The notes below the pieces were generated by a model. That model was not told where the DNA came from. It was given only the letters and a program-made list of their open reading frames with translations, and did not search any database. From contig DASZME010000096.1 in the NCBI GenBank assembly GCA_035551995.1, positions 36,661 through 100,660 on the forward strand: 64,000 nucleotides of DNA, given 5' to 3'. The DNA comes from RYN-428 sp035551995 (GTDB taxonomy: Bacteria; Planctomycetota; Phycisphaerae; Tepidisphaerales; Tepidisphaeraceae). Made by a program: the position numbers and the translations under genes. Shown piece by piece: positions 35,530-45,400 of the stretch; position 1 is the stretch's first letter; every line of letters begins with the position of its first letter.

Positions 35530-37419
35530 TCATTCCCCCAAGAGGCGCCCATCCCGCGGCACGGCCCACGGTCGGGGGGCGCGATAGACGCGGTGGCGCT
35601 CCCATGGCTCGAACCATACCGTGAAACCCGCGGAGCGGAGCCGGGCGTGGTCGATCGGCAGGTCGTGCTCTTCGGTTATCAGAATGTAAATACGCTCCAG
35701 GACGTCGTCCGGCATCTGGTTCAGAAGTGGCGCCTCGTATCCTTCAAGGTCCAATTTTATCAGGGCCACATGGCCTACTTCGCGAATGTAGCGGTACAGG
35801 TTGACGACGGTAACCGGCAGGCCGGGCGGGTCATGCCGTTGTACCAGCGACCAGCGGCCGGTATCGCCGCCGTCGTAAAGCGCCGCCGATCCGTCTCGCG
35901 TGCCGACGGCTTGGGGGATCGGAATGATGCCGGGGTAATCGCGGGCGTTGCGGACGAGCAGCTCGAAGTTCCGCGGCTCGGGTTCGAAGGCGTGGATCGT
36001 CTGGCGCACGCCGCGGCTTGCGAGGAGGGCGGAAAAGACGCCGATGTGGGCGCCGCAGTCCAGGATTTCGCCGCCCACGCCGCGCAGCGCCGCAGCCAGA
36101 TGATCCGCACGAAACATGTCCTTGTGAACAAGCTCGGGGATGATCCAGCGTGTGTCGTCGGTTCCGGTGCGGAAATGACGGACGAGCGTTCGCAGCCGGC
36201 GCGGGTCGGCGACCGATAGCAGGCATACGCCGGGGCCCTGCCCACTGTCGGCGCCGTGGCGCAGCGGTTTAACTGTCATGGGCTCGCCGGGTCGCGGCGA
36301 CAAGAGTACATAATCGGCCAGTGAAAGGGCGCGGGCGAGTGCCGCCGAAGCGACGTCGGCGGGTTGATCCTTCAGCGCGTCGCCCAGGATAATCAACTCC
36401 CACCGGGCTGACATGCGCCCGATGATCTCGGCGGCGGCGCCGACATGGATCCAGTTGTAGAGCAGGTGATGGTATTCCGCTACATCCGCGTGCGACGGCT
36501 GAATACCTTCGAGGTGACCGCGCCAGCTCTCACGATGCGGCCGGCCCTGTGCGTCCTCGCACACCTCGCGGACCAGCATGCCCCACCGTCCAAAACCAAC
36601 GTTCGCGTCGAGGACGCGCGATGGAGAGACATCGGCGATCGCCTCGGCGCAAAAAGCCAGATGTCGCCAATCACGTGCCGCCGGCCGGCTCCCGCATGAC
36701 TCTTCCGCCCGACTCGGCAAAGACGCTTTGCCGAGCAGATAGGAGAAAAAGGAGCGAGGATTCATTAACTCGCACGATGGATTGGCGGCGGAAAAACCCC
36801 GGACCATATTATTCGACAGCATGTAACATATTGAGCGGCCATTGAACGTGCGCTCGTGGTCGGCAGGATCGGCCACCGCGAAGAACGCCGCCGGGTTGCT
36901 CCAGCAGATGGGCTGCACCAGCTCGTATCCCAAGCGATGCCAGGGCATCGATAGATCGCGAAGGGTCTGCGTTAGCGCGTCGGAGCCGAGTGAGAGCCAT
37001 GACAATTTCTGGTCTGACCTCAATATGCCGCAAAGACGTTCGTAGTAGGCGGCGGCGATTCGGCTGCCCCGCGGGGCGCCCATGAAGTTATTGGCCGCGT
37101 GTCCCTGCCGCTCCTGGTAGCCAACGAACGTGTGTTCATCGAGAAGATCGAGTACGGGAGAAAGCGATCGCAGCACAATGCAGTCTGAGTCGATCCATAT
37201 CCCGCCGAAACGCGCCAACAGGAAGGCCCGAAGAAAATCGGCGCGGTGAGCTGAGCACAATCGTGAAAGGTCGATGTCTCGGTCGCAATCCCGAAGCGCG
37301 TCAAAATCCGCCGGTCCAAGCAGGCGCACGTCCGGGGCGTGAGCGAAAACTGTCCGCTGGCAGGCATTGATCCATGCGGGGACATCACCTTCCCAGTACA
37401 TCCAGACGGGATGAGCCAT
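35530..37419 (-). CDS. Trifunctional GT32-like glycosyltransferase fused to methyltransferase domains (C-terminal FkbM)
   Basis: The 629-aa product uses the ATG at 37419, five bases after the upstream gene's stop, with GGGGTGA as ribosome binding site; an in-frame ATG at 37476 would give 648 aa. Domain 1 is a DxD sugar transferase (HPVWMYWEGDVPAWINACQ, AHRADFLRAFLLARFGGIWI, then DSDC). A central part around residue 270 has VLDANVGFGRWGMLVREV, a SAM-binding-like loop. The C-terminal 200 residues are an FkbM methyltransferase (GGEILDCGAHIGVFSALLAS, IHAFEPEPRNFELLVRNA, IKLDLEGYEAPLL). It is probably translationally coupled to the similar fusion gene upstream and may act on surface glycans. Confidence 0.85.
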   Translation of the reverse strand: MAHPVWMYWEGDVPAWINACQRTVFAHAPDVRLLGPADFDALRDCDRDIDLSRLCSAHRADFLRAFLLARFGGIWIDSDCIVLRSLSPVLDLLDEHTFVGYQERQGHAANNFMGAPRGSRIAAAYYERLCGILRSDQKLSWLSLGSDALTQTLRDLSMPWHRLGYELVQPICWSNPAAFFAVADPADHERTFNGRSICYMLSNNMVRGFSAANPSCELMNPRSFFSYLLGKASLPSRAEESCGSRPAARDWRHLAFCAEAIADVSPSRVLDANVGFGRWGMLVREVCEDAQGRPHRESWRGHLEGIQPSHADVAEYHHLLYNWIHVGAAAEIIGRMSARWELIILGDALKDQPADVASAALARALSLADYVLLSPRPGEPMTVKPLRHGADSGQGPGVCLLSVADPRRLRTLVRHFRTGTDDTRWIIPELVHKDMFRADHLAAALRGVGGEILDCGAHIGVFSALLASRGVRQTIHAFEPEPRNFELLVRNARDYPGIIPIPQAVGTRDGSAALYDGGDTGRWSLVQRHDPPGLPVTVVNLYRYIREVGHVALIKLDLEGYEAPLLNQMPDDVLERIYILITEEHDLPIDHARLRSAGFTVWFEPWERHRVYRAPRPWAVPRDGRLLGE

Positions 37420-37423
37420 AACG

Positions 37424-39724
37424 TCACCCCATGGTCCGATCTGACCCAGCCTGCGGCGCCCGCTCCTGTTCGCCACAGTGCTTGAGTACGATCATGCTGC
37501 CGACAAGGCCGGCCATTTCAAATTGGCCGCTGCCCCGAAGTTCGTCCACGAACGCCAACACGCCTGGGTAGTAAGTCGCATAATCGTGGAACGCCACAAA
37601 GGCGCCTTTCGCCAGCCAGGATTCGAAATGATGAAAGTCACGCGCGACGCTGGCATAGTCGTGGAGACCATCGATCAGGAGCAGGGCGATCGGTTCCTTC
37701 CAATGCGTGTCGGGGGCTAGGGCTCGCACGATTTCGACAAAGTCGGCGACCCCGGCGTCGGTGAGATTTCGCCTGAGTTTATCGAAGCTCGGCGGGACGG
37801 AAATGATCCGGTCGGCTTCGCCGCTGCGCCCGTCATGCGGATCGATCGACCAAACCTTCGTGGACGGGCCGATCGCGCGAACGACCGACGCCAGCACAAC
37901 TGTTGCCCGGCCGCAATAACTGCCGACTTCGACGACGGCGCGCGCCTTCGGAACCTCTTGAAGCGCGCGGGCGGCGGCGGCGATCAGGAGATCTGCCTCG
38001 TCCTCGTCGAGCCATCCTTCAACCAGACGCATGCGCGACAGGATGGGGCGCGTGAGAAGGAGCCCGGGAACTTTCGGCGACTGGGTCTGAGTCGTGGCCG
38101 CGGGCATCGGTTTAAAATACTCGCTATGCCGCTCCCGCACCTGCCGTCGCAGCGGATCGTCGCCGCGCCGCGGAATCGGATGGGCCCAGAAAACGTCGGG
38201 CCGGGCGAGAGCCTGGTCCATCTGGCGGTTCGTGTACGCGTGGCGATATTTTACGTAATCGTCGCTGCACGGATTGGCCGCGATTTCGTGGCCAAGCAGT
38301 GCGGTAATCGTGGGGAGCATCACTTCCTCGGTCGCCCAAATCCGGCTGCGGGAAAGAATTCCCTGAAGCTGTGCATCCTCGGCGAAAAATCGAACCAGGT
38401 CGCGCGCCGCGTCGGCGCGGTAAACCGTGGACGGCCAAAATGACCATTGAACGAACTTCTCCTGGCCGTCCTTGAACCGCGACAGCAACGGCATCCACAG
38501 GTCGATTTCGGCGAAGGCGACTTTCGCGGGGGGGATTTGCGTGCGAGACGTTTGACGGGCCGGGGAATTGCCGAGCATCCCCACGCCCGGTCTGTCGGCA
38601 AGACAAGCGGCTAGTTTCTCCGAATATCCCGGCCGCAGGGCAAGCTGATCGGAATCGACATTCGTGATCGTGTCGAAGTCCAATTCGTCCAAGGCAAAAC
38701 GCATGCAATCCAAAGCGAAGTCGTGCAGCTTGCCCCAGGCCATCGGCCGCGGCGACGGATGGACGATGGCGCCGAGCCGACTGAACGGAAAGCCGTCGAG
38801 AAGGGCCGGGTTCTTGCTTCCGTTGTAGAGCAGAACCACGGATGACGGATCGAGGAAGCGAAGATTTCTCACGAGATCGACGATGCATTCGGGACTTTCA
38901 TGCACCAGGCACGCGAAGACGTTGCGAATCGCCGGCGCCGCGACGGCGTCGGCTCGCGCCGAGGAAGTTTGTTTCGCTCCCACGGTTAGGAATGGCGCGC
39001 CTGCGCGCTCGTCGGCCGATATGGGCGCTCGGCCGTCGTCGATAAAAGCGTCCCAATCTTCCCCGAGCAACCGCCGGATATTTTCGGCCGCGTACGGCTT
39101 CCATCTCGGCCCCGCGCGCTGCTTGGGACTGACGTTTTTTCCATGAATGATGCCGACATGAAAAGTGGGATCGGGAAGTGCGACTAATTTTTCTTTCGCG
39201 GCGCTCCAAACAAACCGGCTGTCTTCCCCCACGTTGATTTCCGGAAACCGATGCCCCGCCCAGAATGCGCGAGTGTAGACAAGCGAGCTGCCCGAGAGCC
39301 ATGGTCGTTGTCCGGGGGCGTAATCATATTGCCAGGCATTGCCGTCTCGCGCGTCCAAAAATAGCGCGGTTTTGATGCCGCAGATCGCCGCGGCGGAACT
39401 GAGCAGGTGGTCGACCTGATAGCGAAGTCGATGCGGGGCGTGCCAGTCATCGTCATCCCAGTGGGCGATGATCGGCGCCTTCGATCCTTCGCACGCCAGA
39501 TTGCGCTTCGCGCCGATCGACGTGCGTCGTGGCAGGCGAATGAATCGAATCCGCTGGTCGGCGGGAATCAGATCGGCGATCGAATCGGCGCCATCGTCGA
39601 TGACGATAAGTTCTTTGTTCGGGTAATCCTGGCGTTGAAACTGAGCGATCGCGCGCCCAACGAAGGCTCGCCGATCGGCGGTGGGCATGATGCACGAAAC
39701 GAGGGGCGGGGATTCGCTCGTCAT
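37424..39724 (-). CDS. Glycosyltransferase family 2 protein fused to a second GT-like and a methyltransferase domain
   Basis: The 766-aa product starts at the ATG at 39724 after GGGGGA; 39754 is an upstream alternative. Residues 1-230 are a GT2 domain (LVSCIMPTADRRAFVGRAIA, then KELIVIDDG, and HWDDDDWH as the metal-binding DxD). About 260-540 is a second GT-A-like domain (NVFACLVHESPECIVDLVRN, ITNVDSDQLAL). The last 200 residues are a class I SAM methyltransferase of the Methyltransf_24 type (AVVEVGSYCGRATVVLASVV, KVWSIDPHDG, LLLIDGLHDYASVARDF). Function is likely in polysaccharide or glycoprotein decoration. It precedes the other fusion gene by four bases. Confidence 0.87.
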   Translation of the reverse strand: MTSESPPLVSCIMPTADRRAFVGRAIAQFQRQDYPNKELIVIDDGADSIADLIPADQRIRFIRLPRRTSIGAKRNLACEGSKAPIIAHWDDDDWHAPHRLRYQVDHLLSSAAAICGIKTALFLDARDGNAWQYDYAPGQRPWLSGSSLVYTRAFWAGHRFPEINVGEDSRFVWSAAKEKLVALPDPTFHVGIIHGKNVSPKQRAGPRWKPYAAENIRRLLGEDWDAFIDDGRAPISADERAGAPFLTVGAKQTSSARADAVAAPAIRNVFACLVHESPECIVDLVRNLRFLDPSSVVLLYNGSKNPALLDGFPFSRLGAIVHPSPRPMAWGKLHDFALDCMRFALDELDFDTITNVDSDQLALRPGYSEKLAACLADRPGVGMLGNSPARQTSRTQIPPAKVAFAEIDLWMPLLSRFKDGQEKFVQWSFWPSTVYRADAARDLVRFFAEDAQLQGILSRSRIWATEEVMLPTITALLGHEIAANPCSDDYVKYRHAYTNRQMDQALARPDVFWAHPIPRRGDDPLRRQVRERHSEYFKPMPAATTQTQSPKVPGLLLTRPILSRMRLVEGWLDEDEADLLIAAAARALQEVPKARAVVEVGSYCGRATVVLASVVRAIGPSTKVWSIDPHDGRSGEADRIISVPPSFDKLRRNLTDAGVADFVEIVRALAPDTHWKEPIALLLIDGLHDYASVARDFHHFESWLAKGAFVAFHDYATYYPGVLAFVDELRGSGQFEMAGLVGSMIVLKHCGEQERAPQAGSDRTMG

Positions 39725-39959
39725 AATTCCCCCGAGTGCGTCCGGAGAGATCAAACTCCTGCAAGTGCGAGTACTTTACCGGATTGCCGCCTTGGCTTTC
39801 AAGATTGAGGGGATTATGCGCCAGTGTATCAAGGTTGGATCGCAACGCGATAGCCGAAGGGCGGGAGTAAGCAAGCGTGGGTTTCAGGCCGTTCCGCCGC
39901 GCCGATTTCTCCGCCCGCCTGCCGGCGGCTTCACGTCCCCATTCTCGCCCCCGAGATCG

Positions 39960-40652
39960 TCAGCCTTTTTCCGGCTTCACCTCACTCTTAAACTTCTCCC
40001 GCACCTTGGCGATTTTCGGCAGGGCTTCCTGAATCACATATCCATGATTCAGATGACAGGCGACAAAATTCTGATGATATTTTTCCGCTGGGTAAAAATC
40101 CTCCGGCTTGAGCGCCTCCAGCGTCGTGACGATCGGCTTGGAAAACGCCTTGGCCGCGTCGAGTTGCTTGATGTAAGCCTCGGCTACTTTTTTCTGATCG
40201 TCGTTTTCATAAAAAATCGCCGAGCGATATTGCGTGCCCGAATCCGGGCCCTGGCGGTCTTTGGTCGTCGGATCGATCACCGTGAACAGCACGCGGAGCA
40301 ATTCGCCGTAGGTGATTTTGGTCGGGTCGTAGGTGATCTTCACGGATTCGGCATGTCCCGTGCTGCCCGTACAGACGGCTTCGTAGTTGGCGGTTTCTTT
40401 CGCGCCCCCGGCATATCCCGAGACCACCGATTTTACCCCGACAAGCTGATCGAATACGCCTTCGATGCACCAGAAGCATCCGCCGGCGACGATCATCGTA
40501 TGCGATTCGCCGGGCTTGGCGTTGACATCGGCTGAAAGATCGATCGCCGGCGCCGGCAACGTCGCGGCGGCATAAGCGGGCTTATCGCAACCGCCGAAAA
40601 AGCTTGTGAGGCCCATGATGAGTATCCCGACGTAAAAGGAAGGTCGATTCAC
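39960..40652 (-). CDS. msrA: Peptide methionine sulfoxide reductase A, lipoprotein form
   Basis: The 230-aa protein reduces methionine-S-sulfoxide in proteins. The catalytic GCFWC motif is at residues 58-62 with nucleophile Cys59, and the conserved YEAVCTGSTGHAESV, SGTQYRSAIFY and YHQNF segments follow. I chose the GTG at 40652 because GGAG lies six bases upstream and the product then starts with a clean lipoprotein signal: a hydrophobic stretch ending TSFFGGC with the lipid-anchored Cys22. The enzyme therefore probably works in the periplasm on oxidised envelope proteins. No msrB is fused or adjacent. Confidence 0.95.
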   Translation of the reverse strand: MNRPSFYVGILIMGLTSFFGGCDKPAYAAATLPAPAIDLSADVNAKPGESHTMIVAGGCFWCIEGVFDQLVGVKSVVSGYAGGAKETANYEAVCTGSTGHAESVKITYDPTKITYGELLRVLFTVIDPTTKDRQGPDSGTQYRSAIFYENDDQKKVAEAYIKQLDAAKAFSKPIVTTLEALKPEDFYPAEKYHQNFVACHLNHGYVIQEALPKIAKVREKFKSEVKPEKG

Positions 40653-40774
40653 CGTTTCTCCAAATGAAGACATGCGCAATGATAGGCGAGAATGACGCGG
40701 GCCGAAGCGAAAAATCCGAGTGGGAATTGGCGGAATGAACTATCGGAAGGACAGGGATGATCCGGCGTAGTGAA

Positions 40775-41425
40775 CTATGCGATGACTTGCCCACAAGTCC
40801 CGCATTCGGGGCAACGGTCCGGCGTAGCGCGCAGGTCGTAACCGCACACGTGACAGAAGCCAACGCGCCGACCCAACCGGCGAAATCGGCGGCGCATCCA
40901 GATCGATGGCGGGATAATGGACAGCGTCATGGCGAACCAGCAGGGAACGCTCGCCCAACGGTAGACAAAATCCATATCCGTCGATGTTGATGGCGGTTGA
41001 AATTCGTTCCAGTTGCAGTTGAAACCCTGACGTGCCAATGTCAGTTCGTCATTTTTCAGGACGGATCGAAAATAGCCCGCCGCGGCTGCGGTATGCACGA
41101 GATGCGATCTTCTAAAATCGGCGTCGAAGCCATGAGCCGGGTAACGCGCGTTGATCTGCTGGCGAGTAATGGACCAGCTTGCGACAAGCCAGCCGTTGTC
41201 GCACTCCAACCCCAGCTCATCGACCACATCGAACTTGCCATTGCCGCCGGTGGTGAGCGCGATTGATTTCAGGCGGAGGCGAGATGAAAGCAACAGTCCT
41301 ACATCACGAAAGTAGCTGCGCGCCCAGATCGCGCACATCGCCGTGCATAACATGAACGATCCAGCGACGAATAAGTTGAAAAAGCGCCGATTCAAGCTCT
41401 TCTCTTTATACCGTGCGGAAATCAT
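40775..41425 (-). CDS. Membrane protein with C-terminal planctomycete zinc ribbon
   Basis: The 216-aa product has an N-terminal membrane helix (FFNLFVAGSFMLCTAMCAIWA) and a second hydrophobic segment near residue 165 (WASVPCWFAMTLSIIPPSIW). The intervening domain is probably extracytoplasmic. The C-terminus is the ribbon FCHVCGYDLRATPDRCPECG with two CxxC pairs, a form very common on planctomycete membrane proteins. The function is unknown. I chose the ATG at 41425 because upstream sequence in this frame is not protein-like and runs into the divergent phosphorylase gene. It helps to assign the phylum. Confidence 0.75.
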   Translation of the reverse strand: MISARYKEKSLNRRFFNLFVAGSFMLCTAMCAIWARSYFRDVGLLLSSRLRLKSIALTTGGNGKFDVVDELGLECDNGWLVASWSITRQQINARYPAHGFDADFRRSHLVHTAAAAGYFRSVLKNDELTLARQGFNCNWNEFQPPSTSTDMDFVYRWASVPCWFAMTLSIIPPSIWMRRRFRRLGRRVGFCHVCGYDLRATPDRCPECGTCGQVIA

Positions 41426-41498
41426 CGCCAAACCGGCGCCTTGTGGTCTTGGCGGCCATAGGCTTGCCCTTTCCCGCGAGGAATTTACTCTTAGCGGC

Positions 41499-42461
41499 AT
41501 GAGCGAAATCAAAATTGGATTGATCGGCGGAAGTGGACTCGGCCAGGCCCTGGGCTCGCAAACCCAAGGCGTCCGCCACGAGGTGGATACGCCGTTCGGG
41601 CGGCCCAGCGACGCCATCATCGAGACGGATTGGGGAGGCCTTCAGGTTTTTGTTCTGTCGCGGCATGGGCCGGGCCACCTGCTGGGGCCGACGCAGGTTC
41701 CGTTTCGGGCGAATATTTTCGCGATGAAAAAACTCGGCGTCACGCACATCATCGCGTCCGGCGCCGTCGGATCGTTGCGCGAGGAATTCCGGCCGCGCGA
41801 TCTGGTGGTCCCCGATCAGATCATCGACAAAACCACGCGCCGGGCGGGGAGCTTTTTCGAGAAGGGCGCGGTGCATGTGGAATTTGCCGAGCCGTTCTGC
41901 CCGGTCCTCCGGCGGATTTTGCTCGAGGAAGGAGCCGGGCTCGGCGGCGCCGCCAATCGCGAGGGCGCCGTGACGGCCGAGCCGGCGGCGCATCGCGTTC
42001 ACGATCGCGGATGCTACGTCGTCATGGAAGGCCCGGCGTTTTCAACCCGTGCCGAAAGTCTCATGCACCGGCTTTGGGGCGGCGATCTCATCGGCATGAC
42101 CGCGATGCCGGAAGCGAAGCTCGCCAGGGAAGCGGAAATTCCGTACGCGCTTGTGGCCCTGGTGACCGACTACGATTGCTGGAAGCTTCCGCCGGCCGGG
42201 GAACACCCGCCGGGCGCGTCGCATAACGCGGCGGATCTTCTGGCGGAAATCATTGCGAATCTTCGCGCGGCGTCGGACAATGGAATCGCGCTGATCCGCC
42301 GGGCCGTCGAGCGGATCGCCGCAAGCCCCGAGATCGTGGCCAACTGCCCGGCAAGCCAGGCGCTGAAGTTGGCGATCTGGTCGGACAAAACGAAAATGCC
42401 GCGGGAAGACGTGGAACTCCTCGCGCCGCTGTGGATGAAGTATTTTGAGACCGCGTCGTGA
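41499..42461 (+). CDS. S-methyl-5'-thioadenosine phosphorylase family (purine nucleoside phosphorylase family 2)
   Basis: The 320-aa enzyme should split MTA (or a related purine nucleoside) with phosphate. IGLIGGSGLGQAL at the N-terminus, VFVLSRHGPGHLLGPTQVPF (phosphate-binding), HIIASGAVGSLREEFRPRDL and YVVMEGPAFSTRAES (substrate and ribose site) are all present, as is MTAMPEAKLAREAEIPYALV. Length exceeds the usual 280 aa by a short insertion near residue 145 and a longer C-terminus. The ATG at 41499 starts directly at the family N-terminus; the ribosome binding site is weak (GAGGAA further upstream). Confidence 0.9.
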   Translation: MSEIKIGLIGGSGLGQALGSQTQGVRHEVDTPFGRPSDAIIETDWGGLQVFVLSRHGPGHLLGPTQVPFRANIFAMKKLGVTHIIASGAVGSLREEFRPRDLVVPDQIIDKTTRRAGSFFEKGAVHVEFAEPFCPVLRRILLEEGAGLGGAANREGAVTAEPAAHRVHDRGCYVVMEGPAFSTRAESLMHRLWGGDLIGMTAMPEAKLAREAEIPYALVALVTDYDCWKLPPAGEHPPGASHNAADLLAEIIANLRAASDNGIALIRRAVERIAASPEIVANCPASQALKLAIWSDKTKMPREDVELLAPLWMKYFETAS

Positions 42462-42497
42462 ACGGCGCCATCGGCCGTCGTATTACCAGGGATGATT

Positions 42498-45400
42498 ATG
42501 CCCTTGCAACGTGCAAACGTCGTCGTGTGTCCCCGATCGATCGTCGCGATCATGGCGGCGGGCGCGCTCGCCTGCGCCGCCCTTTCCGCGCAGGCTCAGA
42601 CGCGACCAGCCGATCCACAGGTGGAGCAGCCCCCCGCGCTGAATCCCGACAGCTTCTACGGAAAAGAGCCGACTGAAGGCGTCTATGTTCGCGACTCGGC
42701 CGGCGCCGTCGAGAAGTTGGCGCTGGCGCAAAAAATGGAACGGCTCAAAGAATGGAACAAGTCGGCCGACCTTTACCAGGAAGTGATCGTCAAATACGCC
42801 GACCGGGTCGTCCCGTCGCAGCTCGACAAAGACAAACATATCTACCAGTACACCAGCATCACCAATCGCATTCAAGAGCAGCTTGCCCATTGGCCGCCGG
42901 TGGGGCTGGAGGTGTATCGCGCGCGGTTTGAGGCGCCGGCGCAGGCGTTGTTGGACGGCGCCGGGCCGGCAGACGCAGTGACGTTAAACAAGGTGTATTC
43001 ACTCTATTTCGTGACCGACGCCGGTAAACAAGCGGGAATTCGGCTGATCGACCTATATCTTGAAAACGGAGAATATTCCGCCGCCGCGTGGCTCGGCGAC
43101 CGGTTGCTTTCGCTGCAACCCAACCTGTTGGCCGAGCGATCGGCGATTCTCTACCGCACGGCGCTGGCGTATCAGTTTTCCGGTGACGCCGAAAAAGCCA
43201 AAGCCCGGCTCCAGGACCTGCGCGGCCGGTTTCCAAACGACCGCGGAACCGTTCGCGGCAAGGACGTCATCCTCGCCGATTCTCTGGCGCGCGAGCTTGA
43301 GGCGCCCGTCGCCGGCTCGCAGAATGGATCGCCGGATTCCTGGCCGATCGCGTGGGGCGATTCCAGCCGGGGGCGCATCTCCGCCGCCGAGGGACGTCCC
43401 GGCGCCCGCCTGTACGGCGTTTCCCTTTCCAAGCCCAACTACGGCAGCATGAGCGCCGAGGCAAAGGCCCAATTGGAAAAGGGATACGGCGAATCGATTC
43501 AGGAAGGTCAAACGCTCGGGATCATGCCCGTCGCCGACCGCGGCGAACTTTTTTTCCAGGACGGTTCGAAACTGTACGGCATTAGCATGGAAAGCGGCGT
43601 TCCTCTTCCCGGATGGTTGCAGACGTATCCCAACGGCGGCGCTTTCGCCCTCCCCAACACAAACGGTTCGCCGCGCGGCCATCAGCTCACCGTCACCATC
43701 ACCGATCACGAAGTGCTCGGCATCATGGGCCAGCCCGATCAGCAAGCCGCCCAGATTCCAGGATTGCAGCAGATCGGCGAGCCGAAGCTGATCTGTTTGG
43801 ATCGGCAAACCGGGAAGGAAAAATGGTCGATCGCCCCGAGCCAGTTACCCGACCTGGCCAAGGACGTTCGACTGTTGCAGCTCAGCGGTTCGCCGCTGAT
43901 CGTGGGCGACGCCGTCCTGGTCATCGCGCGCGGCGCCAAAACGCAGTTTGAGGATTGCTACGTCGTCGCGTTCGATCTCGCCACCGGCAAACATCGCTGG
44001 TCCACCTACGTCGCCAGCGCCAGCACCGGCGCTTTCATGTGGGGCGTTCCGCAATCGCAAGGTGACAGCGTCTCGCATCTTGCTTACGCCAATGGCCGCA
44101 TTTATGTGCAGACCAATCTCGGCGCCCTTGCGGCGCTTGACGCCTATACTGGCGCCGTCGCGTGGCTGGATATTTATCCCACCGGCCTGCAGAACGCTGA
44201 CCGGCAGAATCTCAATCCCTTTCAGCAGGCCGGCCAGAACGTGCCGCCGCGCAGTAAGCCGTGGACGTTTAATCCCGTCATCGTACAGAACGGCGTGGTT
44301 TTCAGCCTGCCGACCGAGGGGCACAATCTTCTGGTCTACGACGCCGGCGGAGGCATTGAACTGAAGCGGATCGCCCTCGACGACATCAAGGCCAAGGTCG
44401 AACAGCTCTCCGATCTCGACACGCTGGTGGGCGTCGTCGGCGACAATTTACTGCTCGCCGGCGAGAAGGGAATGATCTACCTCAACTGGAAGAACTACAC
44501 GAAGGAAGCCTTCAATCCCGAGCGCGATAACATCACCCAGTGGTTCTACGTCTTTCCGCAGGAGATCCGCGGGCGATCGTTTATCGTTCGAGATTCCGTC
44601 TATGTGCCGTGCGCGGATCGCCTGTATTGCATCAGTCTCAAGAGTGGCAAGGATATCGAAGAATATCCCAAGCGTCCTCCTTCGGGGGTTGGCGGCGCCT
44701 GGGAAGATCCGGAGGAGCCGGGAAATGTGCTGGCCACCAGCGATCACGTGATCATCGCCGGGGCGCGAATGGTGAACGTCTACACCGATCTGGCGTTGGC
44801 CAGGGCCAAGCTGGATCGTGAACTCGCGGCCGCTCCGAATGATCCGCAACCGCGCTTGCGTTACGCGGAAGTGACGTTTGTCGCCGGCGACGCCGATTCG
44901 GCCCTGGCCAAGCTGGACGAGGCGATAAGCCTCCTGGGGGGCGTGAAATCGATATCGCCCGGCGCCAGCCGTGACCGGCTTTTCAACGACGCGCTGACCT
45001 TCGCCGAAAAGCTCGCCAGGAGCGGCTCCGACGAGGACCGAGGGCGCGCCGTGAAATTGTTCGGTCGCGCCGCGGCGGCGGCCGATTCGCCGGCGCAGCA
45101 GGTTCGCTATCGACTGGCGCGGGCGAAATTCGAGGAATCGAAAAAGGATTACGTGGCGGCCGTCGGGCTGTACCAGGAGATTCTGGCCGATCGGCGCCTG
45201 CGGGCGGTGGCGATCCAGGGCGAATCGGCTGGCGCGGCGCCTTTGCTGGCCGACGCCGAGGCTGAAAATCGGATCGCGGCGATAGTGAAAGCCCGCCCCG
45301 CCACCTACGAATCATTCGAACAGGCCGCCGCCGCCGCGATGGAACAGGCAAAAGCCGCGACCGACAATCCGTCGGAAAAATTGCTTGAGGTCGCGCGGAC

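Noticed and set aside
35323..36219. 298-codon plus-strand frame after the cargo gene, considered as an immunity gene
   Set aside because: Most of it is antisense to the FkbM domain of the minus-strand fusion protein and its sequence is not protein-like.
39890..39960. GC-rich hairpin between the glycosyltransferase and msrA genes as a terminator
   Set aside because: The stem is short (about 5 bp) and no T run follows on the relevant strand.
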